A DNA stretch of 64,000 nt from Dolichospermum compactum NIES-806 (GCF_002368115.1 NZ_AP018316.1:1359193-1423192), one strand, 5' to 3'; positions 25,221 to 34,923 are shown, numbered from the stretch's first letter. Translations and numbers: made by a program. Notes: generated by a model not told the origin, from the letters alone.

Positions 25221-26234
25221 TTGTCTAAGTCCTATCGTGTAGCTATTTTGGGAGCAACTGGTGCTGTAGGTACTGAGTTGCTGGAATTACTAGAAAGCCG
25301 AAATTTTCCTCTGGCTGAATTAAAGTTGTTGGCATCGCCACGCAGTGCGGGAAAAACACTCAAATTCAAAGGGGAAGATATCCCGATTGAGGCGGTGAGC
25401 GATCGCAGTTTGGCAAATCTAGATATAGTATTAGCCAGTGCTGGGGGTAGCATCTCCAAAACTTGGGCGAGTGTAGGGGTAGAAAAAGGAGCAGTGGTAA
25501 TTGATAATTCCAGCGCCTTTCGCATGAACCCGGATGTCCCTTTGGTAGTTCCAGAGGTAAATCCCCAAGCCGCCTTTACTCACCAAGGAATTATTGCCAA
25601 TCCCAACTGTACGACAATTCTCATGTCCTTGGCAGTTTGGCCATTACATCAAGTTAAACCAGTGAAAAGGATTGTCGCTGCTACCTATCAATCGGCTAGT
25701 GGTGCTGGCGCGAAGGCAATGGAGGAAGTAAAAATCCAAAGTGAGGCTATACTACAAGGAAAGCAACCAGTAGCGGAGATTTTACCTTACCCATTGGCAT
25801 TTAATTTATTTACCCATAATTCTCCCATGACAACTTGGGGATATTGTGAGGAAGAAATGAAAATGGTGAACGAAACTCGCAAAATCTTTGGTAATCAAGA
25901 AATCAGAATTACCGCAACTTGTGTACGGGTTCCCGTACTCCGCGCCCATTCTGAAGCCATTAATCTAGAATTTGAAACACCTTTTGATCCAGATGAGGCT
26001 AGAAAAATTTTAAGAACATCCCCTGGGGTGAAATTAGTAGAAGATTGGCAAGCAAATTATTTTCCTATGCCTATAGATGCTAGTGGTAAAGATGAGGTTT
26101 TGGTGGGAAGAATTCGCCAGGATATATCTCATGCTTGTGGTTTAGACTTATGGCTATGCGGCGACCAAATCCGTAAAGGTGCAGCCTTAAATGCAATACA
26201 AATTGCTGAATTATTAGTAGAAAAAATTTACTAA
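25221..26234 (+). CDS. asd: Aspartate-semialdehyde dehydrogenase
   Basis: 337 aa from a TTG start. An unusually good Shine-Dalgarno, aaggaggag (25206-25214), sits just upstream, and the protein then begins LSKSYRVAILGATGAVG, the NADP-binding start expected for Asd. The upstream in-frame extension to 25140 is not protein-like for this family. Catalytic Cys lies in NPNCTTILM, and substrate residues in ATYQSASGAG and RVPVLRAHSE. It makes L-aspartate semialdehyde for lysine, threonine and methionine, and is followed by dapA, the next lysine-branch enzyme. Confidence 0.96.
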   Translation: MSKSYRVAILGATGAVGTELLELLESRNFPLAELKLLASPRSAGKTLKFKGEDIPIEAVSDRSLANLDIVLASAGGSISKTWASVGVEKGAVVIDNSSAFRMNPDVPLVVPEVNPQAAFTHQGIIANPNCTTILMSLAVWPLHQVKPVKRIVAATYQSASGAGAKAMEEVKIQSEAILQGKQPVAEILPYPLAFNLFTHNSPMTTWGYCEEEMKMVNETRKIFGNQEIRITATCVRVPVLRAHSEAINLEFETPFDPDEARKILRTSPGVKLVEDWQANYFPMPIDASGKDEVLVGRIRQDISHACGLDLWLCGDQIRKGAALNAIQIAELLVEKIY

Positions 26235-26340
26235 AATTTACTAAAATATAAGTTTAAATTCAGTCATTTGTCATGAATCACAGGTAATCAATAACTAACA
26301 ACTAACAACTGACAACTAACAAATTAGGAGAGAAAAGAGT

Positions 26341-27243
26341 GTGGGATATTTTGGAACAGTTGTAACTGCTATGATTACGCCGTTTAAGACAGACGGTAGT
26401 ATTAATTATGATGTAGTTGCCAAACTAGCAGATTATCTGGTTAAAAATGGTACAGATGCAATAGTAGTATGTGGAACAACAGGGGAATCTCCAACCCTGA
26501 CTTGGGACGAAGAATATCAATTATTTGTTGAGGTATTGCAAACTGTATCAGGTAAAGCTAAAGTAATTGCTGGTTCTGGTTCTAATGACACCAAAGAAGC
26601 GATCGCCGCTACCCAAAAAGCAGCTAAAATAGGAGTACATGGTTCTTTACAAGTAGTTCCCTACTACAACAAACCGCCACAGGCTGGATTATACAAACAC
26701 TTTCAGGCAATAGCCCAGTCCTGTCCTGACCTGCCAATGATGTTGTATAACATTCCTGGACGCACGGGTCAAAACCTCAGTTCCGAAACAGTGGTGAGAT
26801 TAGCGGAAATTGATAACATTGTCGCCATTAAAGAAGCTAGTGGTAACTTAGATCAAGTGAGTGAAATCCGTCGCTTGACACCAAAAGAATTTCAGATTTA
26901 CGCTGGAGATGATTCTTTAACTCTACCAATGTTAGCCATAGGATCTCAAGGCATAGTCAGTGTAGCTTCTCATTTAGTGGGTAATCACATCCAAAAAATG
27001 ATTCAGGCATGGAAAGTGGGAAATACTCAACTTGCTACTGATATTCATTTGCAATTGTTTCCATTGTTTAAAGCTCTATTTTTAACTACAAATCCCATTC
27101 CTGTCAAAGAAGCACTCAAACTACAAGGTTGGGAAGTAGGTTCAACTCGTCTACCCTTATATGAAGCTGATACGGATGTATCGAAAAAATTAGAGTCAGT
27201 AATGCAAAAGCTGAATTTAATCTCAGCCCCAATAGGTGAGTGA
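26341..27243 (+). CDS. dapA: 4-hydroxy-tetrahydrodipicolinate synthase
   Basis: 300 aa from a GTG start preceded by aggaga at suitable spacing. TIM-barrel aldolase of the DHDPS family condensing pyruvate with aspartate semialdehyde. Motifs are VVCGTTGESPTL, the Tyr of MLYNIPGRTG, and the Schiff-base Lys in AIKEASGNLD. Product and neighbour fit: asd lies 106 bp upstream, and RNase J follows about 210 bp downstream, a common cyanobacterial order. Confidence 0.97.
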   Translation: MGYFGTVVTAMITPFKTDGSINYDVVAKLADYLVKNGTDAIVVCGTTGESPTLTWDEEYQLFVEVLQTVSGKAKVIAGSGSNDTKEAIAATQKAAKIGVHGSLQVVPYYNKPPQAGLYKHFQAIAQSCPDLPMMLYNIPGRTGQNLSSETVVRLAEIDNIVAIKEASGNLDQVSEIRRLTPKEFQIYAGDDSLTLPMLAIGSQGIVSVASHLVGNHIQKMIQAWKVGNTQLATDIHLQLFPLFKALFLTTNPIPVKEALKLQGWEVGSTRLPLYEADTDVSKKLESVMQKLNLISAPIGE

Positions 27244-27452
27244 TTTATAAATAATGTGTACAAATGGTGACTAGATTATCGTCTTAACACTTGTGCTACA
27301 ACTGAACAATATAAAAATCATTCAGTTTGATGTCAACGAAATCAAATAGGACTTTATAGAAGCTGAATTTAAACAGAAAATTTGGTCTTTTCTTTCATAC
27401 AAGAAACCGAACTATCAACTGATTCACAACTAACAAAAATCTCCAGGAGAAA

Positions 27453-29219
27453 ATGTCTAAAAACGAATCTAATCCCGCTCTCAAAATTATTCCTTTGGGC
27501 GGTTTACACGAAATAGGTAAAAATACTTGCGTTTTTGAATATGAGGACGAAATTATCCTGTTAGATGCAGGATTGGCATTTCCCACAGAAGCCATGCACG
27601 GGGTAAATATTGTATTGCCAGATACAACTTATCTACGAGAAAATCGCCACAAGATTAAGGGCATGATCGTTACTCATGGTCATGAAGACCATATCGGGGG
27701 AATTGCCTTTCACTTGAAGCAATTTGATATTCCGGTAATTTATGGACCTAGACTAGCAATGGCAATGCTAGAGGGTAAACTAGAAGAAGCAGGGGTCCGC
27801 GATCGCACAGAATTAAGAAAAGTCCTTCCCCGTGACGTGGTGAGAATTGGTAAACATTTCTTTGTCGAATATATCCGCAACACCCACTCCATCGCTGATA
27901 GCTTCACTGTAGCTATTCATACACCAATAGGCATAGTTATCCACACAGGAGATTTTAAAATTGATCATACTCCCGTAGATGGTGAAACTTTCGATTTACA
28001 ACGTCTGGCAGAACATGGTGAAAAAGGCGTACTTTGCCTATTGAGTGACTCCACTAATGCAGAATTACCAGGATTTACACCTTCCGAACGGGCTGTTTTT
28101 CCTAACCTTGACCGAGAATTTTCTCACGCTACTGGACGTTTATTTGTCACGACTTTTTCTTCTAGCGTCCATCGCATCAACATGATTTTGCAACTAGCAA
28201 GAAAACATAATCGTGTGGTGACAATTGTTGGGCGTTCTATGCTGAATTTAATCGCCCATGCGCGGAATTTAGGTTATATCAAGTGTGAAGATAGCCTATT
28301 TCAACCGTTGCATACGGTTCGGGGTATGCCAGATGAGAGAGTGCTGATTTTAACCACAGGCTCTCAGGGTGAAACAATGGCAGCGATGACGAGAATTGCC
28401 AATAAAGAACACCCCCATATTAAAATTCGCCAAGGAGATACGGTTCTCTTCTCCGCTAACCCCATTCCTGGTAACACAATTGCTGTGGTCAATACCATTG
28501 ACAAATTGATGATTCAGGGAGCAAGGGTGATCTATGGACGGGATAAAGGGATTCACGTTTCTGGACATGGTTGCCAGGAAGAACAAAAGCTGATGATTGC
28601 TTTAACTCGTCCGAAGTTCTTTGTGCCATTTCACGGTGAACATCGGATGTTGGTGAAGCATTCGGAAACTGCTCAAAGTATGGGGATTCCGGCAGAAAAT
28701 ATGGTGATTATCCAAAATGGGGATGTCATCGAGTTAACCGAAAATTCTATCCGTGTGGCTGGAAAAGTGCCAGCGGGGATTGAATTGGTGGATACTTCTA
28801 GTTCGGGTATGGTGAGTTCTAAAGTGTTGCAAGAACGCCAACGGATGGCTTCTGAAGGGACTGTGACTATTGCTGCTGCTATTGACTGGAGTGGTAAGCT
28901 AATGGCAAAAACGGAAATTCATATGCAGGGTGTGGTGACAAGCATCGAGCGATCGCTCTTGCAAAAATGGGTACAACAACGCATTGAAGAGATTCTTGCC
29001 GTCCGTTGGACAGAGTTTTCTCCCGTAGAAGGACAGCCCGCTGATACAGATTGGGGTGGATTGCAGGAAACCCTAGAACGGGAATTGGCGCGTTCTATGC
29101 GGAGAGAGTTGCAATGCCAACCTTCTTTGACGTTGTTGATGCAAGTTCCTGAAGAACCTGCTGTGAAGGTTTCCGATGGTAGAAGACGACGCACTCGTTC
29201 TACTGCGGTTGCTTCTTAA
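27453..29219 (+). CDS. Ribonuclease J
   Basis: 588 aa. Metallo-beta-lactamase core with THGHEDHIGG, the HTGDFKIDHTP metal ligand region, the beta-CASP elements TTFSSSVHRI and the C-motif PFHGEHRM. It acts as an exo/endoribonuclease in mRNA decay and rRNA maturation. The C-terminal region ends in basic GRRRRTRSTAVAS, possibly RNA-contacting. The start ATG follows ctccaggagaaa. The upstream neighbours asd and dapA make this the third gene of a common cyanobacterial block. Confidence 0.96.
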   Translation: MSKNESNPALKIIPLGGLHEIGKNTCVFEYEDEIILLDAGLAFPTEAMHGVNIVLPDTTYLRENRHKIKGMIVTHGHEDHIGGIAFHLKQFDIPVIYGPRLAMAMLEGKLEEAGVRDRTELRKVLPRDVVRIGKHFFVEYIRNTHSIADSFTVAIHTPIGIVIHTGDFKIDHTPVDGETFDLQRLAEHGEKGVLCLLSDSTNAELPGFTPSERAVFPNLDREFSHATGRLFVTTFSSSVHRINMILQLARKHNRVVTIVGRSMLNLIAHARNLGYIKCEDSLFQPLHTVRGMPDERVLILTTGSQGETMAAMTRIANKEHPHIKIRQGDTVLFSANPIPGNTIAVVNTIDKLMIQGARVIYGRDKGIHVSGHGCQEEQKLMIALTRPKFFVPFHGEHRMLVKHSETAQSMGIPAENMVIIQNGDVIELTENSIRVAGKVPAGIELVDTSSSGMVSSKVLQERQRMASEGTVTIAAAIDWSGKLMAKTEIHMQGVVTSIERSLLQKWVQQRIEEILAVRWTEFSPVEGQPADTDWGGLQETLERELARSMRRELQCQPSLTLLMQVPEEPAVKVSDGRRRRTRSTAVAS

Positions 29220-30198
29220 GAGTTAGCTCACGCAAAGGCGCAGAGGCGCAAAGGTGTTATTCAGCATCTTTGCGCTTTTCAGCCGAACTTAGGGACTTCC
29301 AATTAAAAAAATACCCAAAAATTTCTTGTGGTGCGGGACGAAGATCCCGCTAATCATCAAGGACGGGCAGGATGCCCATCCCACAAAATTGGGTAATTTA
29401 TTTTTTGGTGTTACCTTAGAACTTAGCTTGTTTTTGCAAGACCTGTTCTAGAGTTAAATTAAATTGAGATTTACCCTCAAAAACAGTGCCGACTTTACCT
29501 TTGTTAAAATGGATCATATTTAATTTGTAAGCTGTAAGCTTGATCTGTTAAGGGTACATTTCCCATAGCGTCTCCCACAGAGGAGGAATAACGAAGCGAT
29601 AGCGAAGCACTCCGTAGGAATCGCAAAAACCACCGGATTATGTAATTACTTGCGCTCGTAATGACAATTTCAGGGGTCTATAAAGCCTGAAACCCTTGCA
29701 GATACCACTTGTGTGTACACCGTAGCCTTCATAAGGGGAAAGGGGGGTAAAATGTGATGAAAATTACGGGATACAACTTTTAAAACACTCTCTAATGGGA
29801 TAACGTTTTTTCCAAGTTATATCAGACCAGTAATTCAGTATGTGCGAATTTAACGAAGTTAAGGAAATTTCGTTAATAACAATTTTGGAAGTCATAGTAT
29901 AACTGGGTTGTAGCCTTATGTAAAAAAATTACTAACCTTTTCAAACAGCCAATTTCAGAAAAAATTCTTTAAAATGGTATAAATTTGAAGCACGCAAAAA
30001 CTAAAATCAATGTCAATCCATCTAAAGATAGATATTGAAGCACCGGAATTGACTGGAGTTTAGATACTAGTAAGTAATTATAAAAGTGTTATTCTTTAAT
30101 TTACTGTCTCTGTAGCAAGAATACGCAAAAGTTCTAGGGAATGGGATTTAAGCCTAAAGATAGAGTTAGACTTAAAGTGAGGGGTGTAAAAATTAGGT
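29220..30198. other. Gene-poor region of nearly 1 kb
   Basis: It contains several interspersed motifs: caaaggcgcagaggcgcaaa just after the RNase J stop; a gcgggacgaagatcccgc hairpin with gacgggcaggatgcccatcc (29330-29392); and a motif around 29583-29625 (aacgaagcgatagcgaagca). A 33-codon minus-strand frame at 29517-29416 (MIHFNKGKVGTVFEG) could be a gene crumb. No full gene is supported. Confidence 0.5.
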
Positions 30199-30549
30199 CT
30201 ATGGTGTCATTGAGAAAGCAAAGAAGATGCCACAGCCGAAAGTAATAATTATCAATAAGCTTAGAGGACTACGGATACATCTCAGTAGCAATGTCGGTGC
30301 TTTGCGGAAAAAGCCGACATAGGACAGGTTGGCGTTAATCACCATCATGCTTAACAAAAATACAATGATGTTGGCATCTATGGAATACCAAGCTTCCTGC
30401 AAATTCAGGACACCCAAAGCTATCAACACAGCAGCGCCGACTAAGGCAATAGTGGTACGGTTTATCCATAGGTATGGGATGTAACTGAGAGCTAAACCTA
30501 GTTAGGTTAAAGATAATGCGCTGTAAATGGCAAATTTAGCAAGAATCAC
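30199..30549 (-). pseudogene. Truncated anion transporter (ArsB/SLC13-like) relic
   Basis: From a GTG at 30549 the frame reads VILAKFAIYSALSLT, an in-frame TAA, then LGLALSYIPYLWINRTTIAL, ALGVLNLQEAWYSID, NIIVFLLSMMVINANL and TFGCGIFFAFSMTP before a stop. The order and hydrophobicity match the first few membrane helices of ArsB/CitM-type transporters. The remaining two thirds of the protein are absent. With an internal stop and a 3' truncation it cannot be functional. Confidence 0.75.
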
Positions 30550-30891
30550 TGTCTAAAGTTTGCTGTTTAAGAGTATTTTTCCTAATCCTATTTATTGATA
30601 ATTATTGCTATAATAAGTTTTGTTGCAGTTAACAGAAATCACACCCAAAGGCAGATGTCTTCACTAAAATTTTAACTGTGCCAAGTTACTAGTAAAATTG
30701 AATGAACACAGTATTGCTTTTTGGGAAATTATGGTCAAAGCGACATATTAACATATAGATTCAATCATAGGAAGCAGTTAATTACAACTTTGATAAAATT
30801 TCCGTCATAATACTGTTTTCCGTTTCAGGTTCTTGTCATATTGTATATTCATCAGTAAGGTGAATACCCTCAAAGGAAGAGAGGAATTACC
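30550..30891. other. AT-rich upstream region of the Mo-nitrogenase C-terminal-domain gene
   Basis: About 340 bp without an ORF or recognisable repeat. It ends with a ribosome-binding stretch aaaggaagagagga before the ATG at 30892. No promoter could be assigned with confidence. Confidence 0.4.
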
Positions 30892-31269
30892 ATGAAGGTA
30901 TCTAAGAATATTCAGAAGAAGATTTTTTTAACAAGTTGGATTTCTCTACATCCAGTAGACGCTAGTGAAGCTAATATGACTCCGTTACACCATGTTGCAG
31001 CCCAGCCGGCTTGGGACTTTTTACGTCCTTTGCGTAATTGGTTAGATAATATTCAGGTGCGCGATCGCCTATTAGCTCATCGTCTCTGTAAATACATTCC
31101 GGCTCAGTGTCCATTTGAGCGTGATGTCAAAGTATTTGGTAAAACACTGTTTCACATTCCGCCAATGTGTAAACTTAATCCTTTATACGAAGAAGTAGTA
31201 GGTTTGCGATTTAAAGCAATGTGCTATCTAGCTGATACCTGTGGCGAAGACATTTCTCAGTATTGCTAA
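30892..31269 (+). CDS. Mo-dependent nitrogenase C-terminal domain (Mo-nitro_C) protein
   Basis: 125 aa. The body LRNWLDNIQVRDRLLAHRL ... CPFERDVKVFGKTLFHIPPM ... CKLNPLYEEVVGLRFKA ... YLADTCGED matches the Mo-nitro_C family, a small cysteine-containing domain found in many cyanobacteria both inside and outside nif clusters. A strong Shine-Dalgarno stretch (aaaggaagagagga) precedes the ATG. No nif genes are nearby, so a role in nitrogen fixation cannot be claimed from context. Confidence 0.85.
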   Translation: MKVSKNIQKKIFLTSWISLHPVDASEANMTPLHHVAAQPAWDFLRPLRNWLDNIQVRDRLLAHRLCKYIPAQCPFERDVKVFGKTLFHIPPMCKLNPLYEEVVGLRFKAMCYLADTCGEDISQYC

Positions 31270-31340
31270 TGGGTAATGGGTAATAGGTAATAGGTAATAG
31301 ATAGTAGTTTTACAACTGACCAATGACCAATGACAACTGA

Positions 31341-33188
31341 CTAATTCTTTTGCTGTTGCCACTTTTGGATAGCATCCTGAGCATCTTCGTAGGCAATCGT
31401 TACTTGTGGGACTAATGCGGCGGTGGCGACAGCAGCTTGAAAATCTCCTTGAGTGGCACGAATTTTGGCTAAATCTAGAATTTTTTCACTCCATTCGTTA
31501 ATTAATGTTTGGGCAATTTCAAACCCAGGTTGTCCTTTGGGAATTTTTTTAGCAACTTCGATGGCGCGATTATAGGTTGATGCTTGTTCAGGAATAATTA
31601 AATTTTTAGCTGCATCTAAGAGAGTTTTATTACTTACATATTGCTTGGCTTCTAGTTGCCATTTTTGAATAAGTGTTTGAGATTGGGAATAAAGCGGATC
31701 TTTTGTGGTGATTAACTTGGCAATTGTGATGGCGGCTGTATGTTTTTTTTGTTGAGCTTGTGCCTGTGCTAATTCCAAAATCATTTGACACCAGACCTGA
31801 ATATTTTCCTGAGATTTGGCGTATAGTGGTGAATTTGGGGGAATTCTTTGGGATTTAGCGATCGCAATACTTAAATGATTTGGTTGTGTGGGGACAAGCA
31901 ACATTTTTTGTAGCTCTAAAATCGCTTGATTACGTTTTTTAGAGTCTGTATTGGCACTAATTTGGGCGTTACTAGGATTTTGAGAAGTTTTAAATATTTG
32001 GGGAAATTGCAGTTTGCTAGTCTGATTATTAGATACTGTTTTTGAGAAATTTTTAAACCGAAAACTTTCAGGATTACGGAGTAAAAATGTAGCGATTATA
32101 CCTACTATCACCATCGTACCGCCACCCCAAATGATAAATTGTTGCCAAATTGGTGGTTGAGATTGCAGTGAAGTATAGGTATTGGCTGTGGTAAGAGCGG
32201 GAATAAATCTGCCACTGGACTGGGATTCTGGGGAAATTGTTAAAGTGTGATTGCTGCTAACAAGTGACTTTGATATGGGTGGGGAGACTAAATTTTCCTC
32301 GGTTGTTGTTGGGGTTAAAGTGGTCTCAACTGAGGCATTTTCCGTCCACCAAGCCCTGTCTGTGCTGCTAGAGGAACTATTTTCTAGTGGGGGTGCGGTG
32401 CGGGTGATAGCAAAACTTTCGGCGGGGAAAATTAGGGCTTCTGAGTTTTCATCTAGTGTCAACGTGGGTAAAATAGCTGGCTGGGTCGTGGGAATGACAG
32501 TCATGGGGTTTTGGACTGGTCGCCAGTGGTGTTGACAAAGTTTGGGGGTAAGATAACTTACATAGGCGGCTAAATCGGCGAAGTTGTATCCTTTTCCAGA
32601 ACCCAAGGCTTCTAATAATGCTGCTGTGAAAAAACCATGACCTAATTCCGTGCTTTCATGGGCAAATTCCTCGGGTTGACAGGAAATAATTGCGCCCATT
32701 TGCAGTTCTTGGGCTAGTTCAATAATTTCCTGTCCTACTGGTGCATCTGCTTGAGTCCCAAAAGCGCGGTTAATATCAAAAATGAGTAAGATATTGAGTC
32801 CAGTAACTTGTAGACCCTGGATGAGCGATCGCACTTCTATACCAGTTTCGGGAACTTGATCGGGATTGCCGGCGATTGGCATTAAATAATCTTGTTCTTT
32901 GTGATTAACCCCATAGCCGCTAAAGAATAACCATAGGTAGTCCCCTGGCTGCCAAAGTGTCGCTGCTAATTCTTCTAGCAACAAGAGGATATTTTCTTTT
33001 GTCGGATAGGAGGATTGTTCTCCTATGGGGGGCGAGGTATTTGTCATTAACAAGCATTTTTCGGGGAGAAAACCTGCTTCTGTTACCAAAAAATCCTTAA
33101 TTGCCTCAGCATCGGCTTGAGCGCAACTGAGAGGTTGAAAGAATTGATATTGATCAATGCCGATGGCGATCGCCCAGTAATTTACCAT
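31341..33188 (-). CDS. Caspase-family (orthocaspase) homologue lacking the catalytic dyad
   Basis: The best start is the ATG at 33188 (MVNYWAIAIGIDQYQ); the 23 residues before it are translated repeat DNA. Residues 1-230 are a p20-like caspase domain, but the His segment reads FFSGYGVNH instead of FSGHG, and the Cys segment reads IFDINRAFG instead of DxCxSG. Both catalytic residues are therefore replaced (Tyr, Asn). A Ser/Thr-rich linker, one membrane helix (IIWGGGTMVIVGIIATFLL) and about 230 C-terminal helical residues with repeated ATIAKxI-like segments follow. It is probably a membrane-bound scaffold or regulator rather than a protease. Confidence 0.85.
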   Translation of the reverse strand: MVNYWAIAIGIDQYQFFQPLSCAQADAEAIKDFLVTEAGFLPEKCLLMTNTSPPIGEQSSYPTKENILLLLEELAATLWQPGDYLWLFFSGYGVNHKEQDYLMPIAGNPDQVPETGIEVRSLIQGLQVTGLNILLIFDINRAFGTQADAPVGQEIIELAQELQMGAIISCQPEEFAHESTELGHGFFTAALLEALGSGKGYNFADLAAYVSYLTPKLCQHHWRPVQNPMTVIPTTQPAILPTLTLDENSEALIFPAESFAITRTAPPLENSSSSSTDRAWWTENASVETTLTPTTTEENLVSPPISKSLVSSNHTLTISPESQSSGRFIPALTTANTYTSLQSQPPIWQQFIIWGGGTMVIVGIIATFLLRNPESFRFKNFSKTVSNNQTSKLQFPQIFKTSQNPSNAQISANTDSKKRNQAILELQKMLLVPTQPNHLSIAIAKSQRIPPNSPLYAKSQENIQVWCQMILELAQAQAQQKKHTAAITIAKLITTKDPLYSQSQTLIQKWQLEAKQYVSNKTLLDAAKNLIIPEQASTYNRAIEVAKKIPKGQPGFEIAQTLINEWSEKILDLAKIRATQGDFQAAVATAALVPQVTIAYEDAQDAIQKWQQQKN

Positions 33189-33478
33189 CCCGCTATGAGT
33201 CGGTTGTTTGTTGTTTGTTTGCTGAAAATTGCCCTTAGCACGCGGCGTTAACCACACAGCTAACTTATGTAGGAGGAGTCAGGAGGAGGAAGAAGGAAGT
33301 AAAAGCCTCTTGTAGACAGCGGTTCATTGTCAATTGATGTCCTTTTGCACCTTGTCCGTTGCTATAGTTTAGTTAATTTTCACTTATTGCTGAAATTAGT
33401 TGTAGTGTACATAACATAAATAATCGTAAAATACTTCCACTCGATTTCCATGATCGGTCATTCAGGAGTTAGAAGATT

Positions 33479-33925
33479 ATGTTCAGGATTGATGCAAAAC
33501 AATCATTTTCCGTGATCCCCTTTTCAATTATTAGCCAAGTTGGCAAAAAAATCCAGGTTATTCATAGTGGAGTGTGGCTGTTATTAGCAGTTCCTTTATG
33601 GTTAATGACAGAATCGATCGCTCCGCAGATTGTCCAAGCTTACACAGCTAGAGTAGATTTACTGCTAGACCGTTTATCAGAGGAAAGCTACGGAACGGTT
33701 CTAAGAAGGGCAGAATCAACCGCTAGAGCCGCAACTCAACGCAGCTTTGATCAAGATATTTTAGTTACATAAGTATCCTTTATTATTTCAGCACAAAATC
33801 GGGGAGCGATCGCCCCAATTTTATCATTAGAAGTCAGTCGTCCTCAATGGCAAAAACTACCAGATCCCCAAAATTGGACAACTTATTTTAAAACAGCCCG
33901 CTTATTACTGTTAATTGATCAGTAG
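33479..33925 (+). pseudogene. Small membrane-anchored protein gene with one in-frame stop
   Basis: 148 sense codons plus the final stop in a single frame, interrupted only by TAA at 33770-33772. Before it: a hydrophobic anchor (SGVWLLLAVPLWLMT) and RVDLLLDRLSEESYGTVLRRAE. After it: SFIISAQNRGAIAPILSLEV and SRPQWQKLPDPQNWTTYFKT, plainly coding in character. A single G-to-T change at a GAA codon would explain the stop. A HIP1 site lies in the distal part. It is a recent pseudogene or a sequencing error; function unknown. Confidence 0.75.
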
Positions 33926-33951
33926 AGTGACATACTCCCGTACCGCTTTTG

Positions 33952-34098
33952 CCCAAGTCACTCGATTTTGGATTGACTCCACCCTCAAGTGTAGAGTTGG
34001 AAAATTTGGGATTTAAGACTTTTCCGTTCTCAAGGAACGGGAACCCATGCCAACTTGTTTAATCTAAAATCTAAAATCTAAAATTTCCGGTCAAAAGT
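33952..34098. repeat. Interspersed repeat A, copy 2
   Basis: Matches 1397-1600 without the nested insert: ttttggattgactccaccct, aagtgtagagttgg, the ttccgttctcaaggaacgg hairpin, then a heptamer run of aatctaa and tttccggtca. It sits just upstream of rpmF. Confidence 0.7.
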
Positions 34099-34151
34099 CA
34101 ATTAATCGCTTACAATAGGAAGGTTGTCAAGAAACACGATATACCGCTGTC

Positions 34152-34328
34152 ATGGCTGTTCCTAAGAAGAAAACATCAAAATCTAAACGAGATAAACGCC
34201 GCGCTACCTGGAGACACAAAGCTGCTGTGGAAGCGCAAAAAGCTATCTCCCTTGGTAAATCAATTTTAAGTGGTCGTTCAAACTTCGTCTATCCAGCAAT
34301 TGAGGAAGAAGAAACAGAAGAATCTTAG
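34152..34328 (+). CDS. rpmF: 50S ribosomal protein L32
   Basis: A 58-aa ribosomal protein. It begins MAVPKKKTSKSKRDKRRATW, the invariant L32 start, and continues RHKAAVEAQKAISLGKSIL, with an acidic C-terminal end (IEEEETEES) that is common in cyanobacterial L32. Length fits exactly. The four-cysteine zinc motif of some L32 proteins is absent, as usual in this group. Interspersed repeat A lies upstream and a truncated tnpB follows about 65 bp downstream. Confidence 0.97.
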   Translation: MAVPKKKTSKSKRDKRRATWRHKAAVEAQKAISLGKSILSGRSNFVYPAIEEEETEES

Positions 34329-34395
34329 AGAAAAATTCAGTAGTCTCCAATTCAGGAGTTAGAACAAATTTATACTCGTGACGACTGAGATTTGA

Positions 34396-34923
34396 ATTTT
34401 TACAGGTTCAAAAAATAGAGGCAAAGCTAGGCAGATTTTAGGAAAACGCCACCTCAAAATAAATAGGAAACGTAAAGACCATGCTGTGAAGTTAGCACGG
34501 TGCGTAGTTCGGCCCAACGACTTGATATCCTATGAAGATTTGAGAATTAAAAATCTGGTGAAAAATCATTGTCTAGATAAGTCTATTAACGACGCATCCT
34601 GGTATAAGTTTCGTGTCTGGCTTGAATATTTCGGACTCGTATTCAAGAGGGTCACGGTAGCGGTTAATCCGCAATACACGAGCCAGGAATGCTCTAACTG
34701 TGGTGAAATTGTTAAAAAATCTCTATCCACTAGAACGCATATTTGTCAATGCGGTTGTGTGATGGATAGAGATGAAAATGCAGCCTTAATTATCCTGAGT
34801 CGAGGATTGAGTACCGTAGGGCATACGGTAACTTTCATGCTAGACATGAGCAACGCTTTAGGAGATAAGTCCTCTACTCGTGCTGGAGAAATCCTGTCCG
34901 AGCAAGTCATGTCTTTGATTTAA
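34396..34923 (+). pseudogene. 5'-truncated tnpB (IS200/IS605 family)
   Basis: The frame picks up at FTGSKNRGKARQILGKRHLK and runs through SYEDLRIKNLVKN (RuvC Glu region), VNPQYTSQECSNCGE and CQCGCVMDRDENAA (zinc ribbon and last RuvC Asp). About the first 200 residues of a normal TnpB, with the first catalytic Asp, are missing, and a stop lies just upstream. A shorter GTG-started ORF exists from 34486, but it cannot make an active RNA-guided nuclease. No tnpA is present. Confidence 0.9.

Noticed and set aside
29416..29517. 33-codon minus-strand frame after RNase J
   Set aside because: Too short, no ribosome-binding site and no recognisable family; mentioned only as a possible crumb.
30892..31269. 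Evidence for a nif gene cluster from the Mo-nitrogenase C-terminal domain protein
   Set aside because: No nifHDK, nifB or related genes are in the window, and the domain also occurs outside nif clusters.
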